A DNA stretch of 64,000 nucleotides, taken from positions 1-64,000 of the forward strand of contig NZ_MPJW01000260.1 in the NCBI RefSeq assembly GCF_001945525.1, read 5' to 3'. This document shows, one piece after another, positions 58,195 to 64,000 of the stretch (position 1 is its first letter; every line of letters starts with the position of its first letter). The notes under the pieces were generated by a model. The model ran no database searches, was not told the origin of the DNA, and was given only the letters and a program-made list of their open reading frames with translations. The translations under genes were made by a program, and so were the position numbers. The DNA is from Ileibacterium valens. Its GTDB lineage: Bacteria > Bacillota_I > Bacilli_A > Erysipelotrichales > Erysipelotrichaceae.

Positions 58195-58240
58195 AAAAGA
58201 CGGACTTTCGTTTCATTTTTGAAAGTTTGTCTTTTTTTGT
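58195..58240 (+). terminator. Terminator after ilvE
   Basis: AAAAGACGGACTTTC (58195-58209) pairs with GAAAGTTTGTCTTTT (58221-58235), with two G-U pairs, then T. Confidence 0.88.
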
Positions 58241-58394
58241 AATCATCAGGAATCGGTTGGAAGATCAGATCAGGTTCATAAAAATAGATGAAAAGCAGAA
58301 AATAGAACGAAAAGTTATGTAAAAACGATGTTTTCAGATAATTTTCAGAAAATTTGGCTTCGTTCTTTACAAGGAGAATATTCCGGATTAAGAT

Positions 58395-58696
58395 GCACCC
58401 ATAAACCAATGCGGAAGAGATCAAACAGAAAGAGGTATCTCAAGAGAGTCCGGGACGGTGGAATCCGGATGATGGCCATTCTGCAAATGGACTTCCAAGG
58501 GCGAAATGAACTGCTGATAAGCAAAGTACTTTAGCCGGGACTTTCCCGTTACAGAAAGAAGAATGTGATGGCATTCGTTGAGTGGGCAATGATGGATCGA
58601 TGATCCACAGCCAATACAGGTGGTACCGCAGAATAGGAAAATTCTGTCCTGTTTTTCCAAGTGGAAAATTTCCACGGGGAAAGCAGGACTTTTTTG
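58395..58696 (+). promoter_or_regulatory. T-box leader, tryptophan-type (UGG specifier)
   Basis: Stem I contains the AGAGAG bulge (58443-58448) followed by a GGTGGAAT apical loop between TCCGG and CCGGA. The T-box core AGGTGGTACCGC lies at 58618-58629. The terminator pairs GTCCTG (58646-58651) with CAGGAC (58684-58689) before a T run; the T-box antiterminator competes for its 5' arm. A TGG codon at 58488-58490 (context AAATGGA) is the best specifier candidate, so uncharged tRNA-Trp would switch on the trp importer. The 5' end is approximate. Confidence 0.88.
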
Positions 58697-58876
58697 CATT
58701 TTATCTTAAAAACCTTTGAGATCGTCGATTAGATCAGAAACTCAACAGAGGTTATAAATCAGAGATAAAAGGTGCAAAAACAGAAATATTCCAATGCAAA
58801 AAACGAACCTGCTTTTTTAAGCAGAAGGTCCTCTCAATGATTCGTTTCACATGCATTTCTAAGAGGAGGAAACACG

Positions 58877-59926
58877 ATGAACTGCATGAAAAAAATGTTA
58901 AGCACTCTGTGCGCTGCGACCCTGTTAGCGGGCTGCTCTGCTGGAACTTCGACTCAGACGAACACTGAAAGCACGGACCAAAAATCATATACGATCGGTG
59001 TTGCTCAGCTTGTTGATCACCTTTCATTAAATACAATCCGTGATGCCATGCTCGATGAATTTGAAGAACTCGGCTATAAGGATGGCGAGAATCTGACTAT
59101 TGATTATCAGAATGCTGCCGGGCAGATCAGCAATCTCGATACAATCATGTCTACTTATGCAAACGAAGATGTAGATGCCATTGTGGCTATCGCAACTCCA
59201 ACGGCTCAGGCTGCTCAGAACTATGCAGATTCAGCGCCTGTTATTTTCTCAGCTGTATCCGATCCAGTATCTGCTGGTCTTGTTGAAACGATCGAGGCCC
59301 CTGGTGGAAATATCACTGGAACCAGTGATGAAGTACAGGTGGATCAGATCGTAGATCTGATTCTTGAATTGACACCAGAAGCAAAAACCGTTGGGGTTCT
59401 CTACAATGCCGGAGAAGCCAACTCGGTTTCAAATATTAAGCGTTTTAAAGAATATGCTCAAACAAAGGGACTTACTGTAGAAGAAGCAACCGGTACGGAC
59501 CTGACGACTCTGCAGCAGGCGGCCAGTGTTCTTGCAGAAAAGGTGGACGTAATGTTCAGCCCAAATGACAATACGGTCGCTCAGGGATTTGCCGCATTAA
59601 GCAAAATCGCATTGGACGCTGGAGTCGCTTACTATGTTGGAGCCGATTCCATGGTCGCTGACGGAGGCTTTGCCACAGTAGGTATTAATTATGAAGAACT
59701 GGGCAGAGAAACAGCCCGCATGACAATCGATATTCTTGAAGGAGCTGATCCGGCTACGACAGCCGTTAAGGTTTATAAAGATGATCTGAATACCTACATT
59801 AATGAAAATGTCTATAACACTCTGAAAGAAAAAGGGAAGACAAAAACGGAAGTGCCAGCTGAGTTGCAGGACAGCGATTCTGTGATCATGGTTACCGGAG
59901 CGGATTCAATCGCCTCAGGAAACTAA
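58877..59926 (+). CDS. trpX: Tryptophan ABC transporter, substrate-binding lipoprotein (TrpX type)
   Basis: 349 residues of the ABC_sub_bind family. A signal with lipobox LAGC (Cys near 20) precedes a Thr-rich linker and a mature domain starting YTIGVAQLVDHLSLNTIRDAMLDEF. The motifs VIFSAVSDPVSAGLV and NNTVAQGF-like MFSPNDNTVAQGF are typical. Orthologues are part of T-box controlled trpXYZ importers; the UGG T-box directly upstream makes tryptophan the likely ligand. A terminator after the gene separates it from trpY. Confidence 0.88.
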   Translation: MNCMKKMLSTLCAATLLAGCSAGTSTQTNTESTDQKSYTIGVAQLVDHLSLNTIRDAMLDEFEELGYKDGENLTIDYQNAAGQISNLDTIMSTYANEDVDAIVAIATPTAQAAQNYADSAPVIFSAVSDPVSAGLVETIEAPGGNITGTSDEVQVDQIVDLILELTPEAKTVGVLYNAGEANSVSNIKRFKEYAQTKGLTVEEATGTDLTTLQQAASVLAEKVDVMFSPNDNTVAQGFAALSKIALDAGVAYYVGADSMVADGGFATVGINYEELGRETARMTIDILEGADPATTAVKVYKDDLNTYINENVYNTLKEKGKTKTEVPAELQDSDSVIMVTGADSIASGN

Positions 59927-59993
59927 AATTCAGATAGTGATCTGAATGATTTAACGCAATTTAGAAATTCACTTCTATGTCCTCGATATTTTG

Positions 59994-60019
59994 AAAGCCG
60001 GTCAATTCTGTCCGGCTTT
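59994..60019 (+). terminator. Intra-operon terminator between trpX and trpY
   Basis: AAAGCCGG (59994-60001) pairs with CCGGCTTT (60012-60019), followed by CTGTCTGTG; the T run is poor, so it probably attenuates only. The rest of the 264-base gap holds nothing else recognised. Confidence 0.65.
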
Positions 60020-60190
60020 CTGTCTGTGAGTTCAAAAGGAATTCAGTACAATGAGTAAGCATTAACTCTCTGACAGATATTCAGTATTTACATTCAGCAT
60101 TCGGATTCAGTAATAAGCATTTGTTTGTGATTATCTGCTTTTCCTGTTCATTCGGATGCTTTATCTAAAAATTTCAGAAAGGAATTGATT

Positions 60191-61066
60191 ATGTCAACAG
60201 CCATCATACTTAGAGCCATACAACTTGGTCTAGTTTTTGCGGTTCTCTCCCTGGGCGAGTACATTACCGTCGGGATTATGGACAATCCGGACTTAACAGT
60301 CGATGGATCATTTGTCACTGGAGGAGCCGTCTGTGCGATGATGACCATCGCGGGATTTCCAAATCTGGGTCTGTTTGCCGCTTTTATTGCTGGAATTCTC
60401 TGCGGCTGTGTAACTGCGTTTTTGCAGACTAAAATGAAAATTCAGCCTCTGTTAGCTGGAATATTGACCATGACGGGTCTTTATTCTGTGAATTTACGAA
60501 TCATGAACGGCAGTCCAAATGTCACTCTTCATGCTTCGGGAATGTCTGATCATACGATTTTATCGAATGATGCAACCAGACTTTACGTACTACTTGCAAT
60601 TGTCATCGCTCTGATTCTTGCGATGTATCTGTTTTTTAAGACAAGCATTGGTCTGATGCTCAGAGCGACTGGAGACAACGAAGAAATGGTCAGCTCGTCT
60701 TCGATCAATGTCGATAATATGAAGTTTTTAGGTCTTGGATTATCGAATGGACTGGTGGCTTTGTCCGGGGCACTTCTGGTTCAGTTTCAGAACTTTGCGG
60801 ATGTGACTGGCGGAACCGGAATGCTGGTATTAGGTCTTGCCGGCATAATTATTGGTGAAGCCATCCTGAGACCAAAAGGAATTGGAATGGGACTGATTGC
60901 CGCGGCGCTTGGCGCAGTACTCTATCGTCTCTTATATACATTCGCCTTACAGTTAGGTTTTGCAGCAACCGATATGAACCTGGTTTCATCCGTACTGGTA
61001 GCGGTCACCATTTCTATTCCATACCTGCAAAAACTTGCGAAGAAAAGGAAGTCAGAACATGCTTGA
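60191..61066 (+). CDS. trpY: Tryptophan ABC transporter permease (TrpY type)
   Basis: A 291-residue membrane protein with about eight to nine hydrophobic segments, of the BPD_transp_2 (LivH-like) class. It begins IQLGLVFAVLSLGEYITVGIMDNPDLTVDGSFVTGG, and has the coupling loop RATGDNEEMVSSSSIN near 160. A single permease gene, unlike liv, suggests a homodimer. The start is ATG 60191 with AAAGGA seven bases upstream; a TTG two codons earlier is less likely. It overlaps trpZ by eight bases. Confidence 0.9.
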   Translation: MSTAIILRAIQLGLVFAVLSLGEYITVGIMDNPDLTVDGSFVTGGAVCAMMTIAGFPNLGLFAAFIAGILCGCVTAFLQTKMKIQPLLAGILTMTGLYSVNLRIMNGSPNVTLHASGMSDHTILSNDATRLYVLLAIVIALILAMYLFFKTSIGLMLRATGDNEEMVSSSSINVDNMKFLGLGLSNGLVALSGALLVQFQNFADVTGGTGMLVLGLAGIIIGEAILRPKGIGMGLIAAALGAVLYRLLYTFALQLGFAATDMNLVSSVLVAVTISIPYLQKLAKKRKSEHA

Positions 61067-61808
61067 ACTCAATAACTGCAGTGTGATCTTCAATGAGGGA
61101 AGCACACTTGAAAAAAAAGCGCTGGATGGTCTTTCAGTCCACATCAAGCCTGGAGAATTCGTGACTATTCTGGGCAGCAATGGAGCAGGAAAATCGACAT
61201 TCTTCAATGTAATCAGCGGGAAGGCCCCTCTAAAAAACGGAAAGATTATTCTGGACGGGCAGGATATTACTTCTCAGAAACCTCATCAGCGTTCAAAAAT
61301 TATTGGCCGTCTGTACCAGGATCCTTCTCAGGGAACAGCTCCTCATTTAACGGTTGAAGAAAACCTGGCATTGGCTAATTCGGGAAATCGAGGAAAATTA
61401 TCTTTTGCGATTCGAAAACAGGAAAGAGAAAAATTCAGAGATCTTCTAAAAGAGCTGGACATGGGACTGGAAGAGAGAATGGGTACTCCTATTGGTCTGC
61501 TTTCAGGAGGCCAACGACAGTCCATCGCCCTGATGATGGCTGTCCTGAATCCCCCAAAACTGATGCTTCTTGATGAGCATACCGCAGCTCTGGACCCAAA
61601 GACGGCTAAAAAAGTCCTGGAACTGACGAATAAGTATATTCGGTCAGAAAAGATCACCGCCTTAATGATTACTCATAACATGCGGGATGCTCTGGAAAAT
61701 GGAGATCGGCTGCTGATTTTCCAGGATGGAAAAATCACCCATGACTTTTCCGGAGAAGAAAAAAAGCGGCTACAGCTCAAAGATCTCATTGAATACTACG
61801 ATGTTTGA
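61059..61808 (+). CDS. trpZ: Tryptophan ABC transporter ATPase (TrpZ type)
   Basis: A 249-residue ATPase. Walker A is GSNGAGKST, the signature is LSGGQRQSIALMMAV and Walker B is LMLLDEHTAALDP, with His in place of the usual Pro, as known in TrpZ-like proteins. The H-loop His lies in LMITHNMRDAL. The start is ATG 61059, with AAGGAAG eight bases before. It completes the trpXYZ importer under the upstream T-box. Confidence 0.92.
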   Translation: MLELNNCSVIFNEGSTLEKKALDGLSVHIKPGEFVTILGSNGAGKSTFFNVISGKAPLKNGKIILDGQDITSQKPHQRSKIIGRLYQDPSQGTAPHLTVEENLALANSGNRGKLSFAIRKQEREKFRDLLKELDMGLEERMGTPIGLLSGGQRQSIALMMAVLNPPKLMLLDEHTAALDPKTAKKVLELTNKYIRSEKITALMITHNMRDALENGDRLLIFQDGKITHDFSGEEKKRLQLKDLIEYYDV

Positions 61809-61854
61809 TTTTCCGGTTATGGAAGGTTAAACTTGTGGATAGAGGATAACTGCT

Positions 61855-62073
61855 ATGAAACCGATTATTGATGAACTTCAAAAAATTAATGTCAGAAAAC
61901 ACGTTGTTACTTCCATCGAGTATGACTGCAAAACCGAAAAAAAGGAAGATGAAGTGTTTGATGCCGTAAGAGATATTTTAAGCAACGACCTGAATTCTTT
62001 TTCAAAAATTACTTACGATCTAAGTCCTGCTGATCATAAAGTTAAAGTTGAAGTCATTCAGAATGTTCGCTAG
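61855..62073 (+). CDS. Small conserved-looking protein, function unknown
   Basis: 72 residues, acidic-basic mixed, with a predicted helix-strand pattern (IDELQKINVRKH, then EVFDAVRDILSNDLNSF, then HKVKVEVIQNV). No family recognised. It starts 46 bases after trpZ, with no strong ribosome binding site visible, and ends before a strong terminator, so it may be the last gene of the trp operon. Coding is plausible but not proven. Confidence 0.5.
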   Translation: MKPIIDELQKINVRKHVVTSIEYDCKTEKKEDEVFDAVRDILSNDLNSFSKITYDLSPADHKVKVEVIQNVR

Positions 62074-62105
62074 ATATTAAAGTCTCAACAATTAAAGTCA
62101 AAGAA

Positions 62106-62150
62106 AAAGAGCTTTTGATTCAGGGAAAATTGAATCAAAGGCTCTTTTTA
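62106..62150 (+). terminator. Terminator at the end of the trpXYZ region
   Basis: AAAGAGCTTTTGATTCA (62106-62122) pairs with TGAATCAAAGGCTCTTT (62131-62147, one mismatch), followed by T. Confidence 0.92.
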
Positions 62151-62196
62151 TCGTTTTGAGATAAATCAATCCCTTAACCATGAATTGAAAACTCAG

Positions 62197-62367
62197 TTAA
62201 TCTTTGGATAACCAAACTTTTTTCTCAGGGATAAGACCAGTTTTGTTAAAAAACACCATAGTTAGGGGAATTACGGCAATCAGAATCAGCTGAATCATGA
62301 TTCCGGATACAGAAAATGCTGAGAACATCTGGTGAAATCGATACTCGATTAAATTCCGGGCACTGAA
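62197..62367 (-). pseudogene. Remnant of a membrane-protein gene (C-terminal piece)
   Basis: On the minus strand, a frame ending at TAA 62197-62199 encodes ARNLIEYRFHQMFSAFSVSG, a hydrophobic stretch (IMIQLILIAVIPLTMVFF) and a short polar tail. It looks like the end of a polytopic transporter, but has no upstream partner: YbaK-like coding sequence takes over at 62373. A one-segment small protein from ATG 62328 (43 residues) is possible, but no ribosome binding site is seen. Confidence 0.35.
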
Positions 62368-62372
62368 AAAAC

Positions 62373-62861
62373 TCAGAATTGAATCAGATTGACAGAATGG
62401 CCATTTTCTTCAAGCAAATGAATCAGATCGTCAGTTTTCAAAGTTACAGTGGCGGTATTGATCATGGGATGACAGGCAATTAATGCTTCATCCTTCAGAA
62501 AATCCTCATCCAGATAAAACTGAACATGATAACCGTCAACATTTAGCAGACCAAAAGGAGTAACGGATCCAGGAGTCAGGTGCAGATATTTATCCAGATC
62601 TGAAGCAGATGTAAAACTGAGAGATCTGGTTTGGTACTTTTGTTTAAACTCTTTCAGGTTGACTCGTTTATTTCCCCGCACAGTAAGCAAATAGTAATTT
62701 CTCTTTTTGTCATCCCGAACGAATAAATTTTTGGCATCCGCTTCAGGATGTGGAAGAGTAAAATCGCGCTCTTCATTCATTAAAAACGTGGCCGGATGAC
62801 TGGTCAGCTCAAATCTGATGTTATTCTCTTCTAAAAATTGCAAAAGTTCGCTTTGATTCAT
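62373..62861 (-). CDS. YbaK/ProX-family aminoacyl-tRNA deacylase
   Basis: 162 residues of the YbaK/ProX (INS-like) fold, which hydrolyses mischarged tRNAs in trans, usually Ala- or Cys-tRNA-Pro. The sequence has HPATFLMNEERDF near 22, GADAKNLFVRDDKK-like DAKNLFVRDDKKRNYYLL (with the catalytic Lys of KNLF), and the loop TPGSVTPFGLLN. It matches the PrdX subgroup. The exact tRNA target is not known. GAGGAGG precedes the ATG. No neighbour hints at function. Confidence 0.9.
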   Translation of the reverse strand: MNQSELLQFLEENNIRFELTSHPATFLMNEERDFTLPHPEADAKNLFVRDDKKRNYYLLTVRGNKRVNLKEFKQKYQTRSLSFTSASDLDKYLHLTPGSVTPFGLLNVDGYHVQFYLDEDFLKDEALIACHPMINTATVTLKTDDLIHLLEENGHSVNLIQF

Positions 62862-63145
62862 GAAAACCTCCTCGATGCTAATCTATCAGATACAGAAGCC
62901 AAACAGTACAATTACAATATGTCATCGCCTTTGATTCATCTCAGAATAAGGCTGAACTGAAGAAGAAGCAGGCATCTGATATAAAAAAGGCAGTCCATAA
63001 AGATGATTAAAGAAAACCAATAACTATTGTTTCAAAAATTTGGCCAAATGCTGTAGCGGATGGACTATGTCTGGCAGGTAAATTAGTCAGACAATCAGTG
63101 ATATGTAAAAACAGACATGGATGAAGGAAAGGACGGTCAGTTTAT

Positions 63146-64000
63146 ATGGAGAATGAAGACAGAAAGAAACCAAAGAAAATTGGATTGATTGCTACTGGTG
63201 GAACGATAGCAGGTACAGGCCGTATTGGAGAAACCGCAGAATACAGGGCGGGTACTTTACCAGTTGAATCCATTATTTCCTCGATACCTCAAATCGCAGA
63301 TCTGGCTGAAATAAAGCAGGTCAACGTATGTACCAAGGATTCGAATGATATCTCAGCTGCTGACATATTCGCAATCAAACAGGCGGCTGAAAAACTTGCA
63401 GAGGATCAAGAAGTCGATGGAATCGTGATTACTCATGGAACGGATACGATGGAAGAAACCGCATTTTTGTTAAATCTGGTTCTTGATGTTGATAAACCCA
63501 TCGTCATTACCGGAGCCATGCGTCCAGCATCAGCTACAAGCGCTGACGGCCCGATGAATCTGTATCAGTCTGTCGCATTAGCCTGTGATTCAAGATGCGC
63601 TGGAATGGGCGTTCTTGCGGTGATCAGCGACACGATTTATTCTGGGCGCGATCTGACCAAGATCAATTCAATTAAAACGGATGCCTTTGAAGTAGGTGAT
63701 CCAGGACCAGTTGGCTATATGCAGGACGATCGAGCTTTTTTGATTCACAGACCTTATCGCAGACATACCATTCATTCCAGATTTTCCAAGGGTCTTGAAG
63801 GAATAAGCAAAAAAGTGGAAATCTTTTATGTTCATGAAGATGCTGATCCCAAGCTGCTTGAATATATGCTTAAAAACTATGATGGAGTTGTTATCGCAGG
63901 AACAGGAGCCGGGAACTATTCTTCAAAAATCCAAAACGTAATTGAAAGTTATGAAGGACCGGCAAAAATTGTCCGCAGCTCCCGTCTGATTGAAGGAGCG
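63146..64000 (+). CDS. ansA: L-asparaginase (partial, runs off the window)
   Basis: 285 codons are visible and the frame is open to the last base. The catalytic motif ATGGTIAG carries the nucleophile Thr20, and HGTDTMEE carries the second active-site Thr and Asp. TGAMRPASATSADGPMNL and the late AGTGAGNY segment fit the family. The motif wording is nearer type II enzymes, but the N-terminus (MENEDRKKPKK) has no signal peptide, so a cytosolic enzyme is likely. AAAGGA lies 12 bases before the ATG. It opposes asnA: asparagine to aspartate and ammonia. Confidence 0.93.
   Translation, partial: MENEDRKKPKKIGLIATGGTIAGTGRIGETAEYRAGTLPVESIISSIPQIADLAEIKQVNVCTKDSNDISAADIFAIKQAAEKLAEDQEVDGIVITHGTDTMEETAFLLNLVLDVDKPIVITGAMRPASATSADGPMNLYQSVALACDSRCAGMGVLAVISDTIYSGRDLTKINSIKTDAFEVGDPGPVGYMQDDRAFLIHRPYRRHTIHSRFSKGLEGISKKVEIFYVHEDADPKLLEYMLKNYDGVVIAGTGAGNYSSKIQNVIESYEGPAKIVRSSRLIEGA

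Overview
The window reads as a chromosomal segment of a low-to-moderate G+C Gram-positive bacterium (Bacillota). Supporting signs are a PolC-type replicase, RNase J, a T-box leader, YtrA-type GntR control, a DUF951 gene followed by ychF, strong AGGAGG-like ribosome binding sites, and dense hairpin-plus-U-run terminators. The overall look suggests an Erysipelotrichia-like lineage; that is inference, because no 16S or marker comparison could be run. No tRNA, rRNA or CRISPR array was seen.

Layout. 1-560: 3' end of an IS110-family transposase and a non-coding tail. 618-6511: rnjA and def (minus), an FtsW/RodA protein, and coaD-rnc (plus). 6860-13668: polC, a RelB/DinJ-like small protein with a membrane segment, and glyA-rlmH. 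13793-17027: a predicted membrane-anchored repeat protein and a sodium-dependent transporter (minus). 17315-19262: glycolytic pgk-tpiA. 19526-23307: two HAD phosphatases and a secreted NlpC/P60-like protein with a 36-bp tandem repeat. 23730-27740: nitroreductase, ispF, folD, DUF951, ychF and an M50 protease. 27984-32711: complete branched-chain amino acid ABC importer livJHMGF. 32944-39643: CBS-ACT protein, serine dehydratase, lipoprotein, DUF3783-like protein and trkA-trkH. 40200-48256: rpoB-rpoC, apart from ribosomal protein genes. 48320-49609: a group II intron-like 5' fragment directly after the rpoC terminator, then a frameshifted AraC regulator. 49915-56942: phosphohexomutase, a GntR-ABC exporter operon, small lipoprotein, asnA and a MATE pump. 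57063-61808: ilvE, then a T-box with a UGG (Trp) specifier in front of a trpXYZ-type ABC importer. 61855-64000: small unknown protein, a membrane-gene remnant, a YbaK/ProX-like deacylase, and an asparaginase cut by the window end.

Functionally the region mixes housekeeping (RNA polymerase, PolC, RNase III, RNase J, deformylase, glycolysis, one-carbon metabolism) with strong amino acid handling: Liv and Trp importers, IlvE, SdaA, GlyA, AsnA and asparaginase. In both ABC importers a terminator lies between the binding-protein gene and the permease gene, which fits excess binding protein.

The best leads for undescribed biology are: the possible guide-RNA tail of the IS110 element; the intron-like fragment at the rpoC terminator; the membrane-anchored DinJ-like protein without a toxin; a three-way-junction element between trkH and rpoB; a ribosome binding site separated from its start codon by a hairpin; and a possible structured RNA upstream of rnjA. 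ORFs were translated and motifs compared by eye only; no database search or folding program was run.
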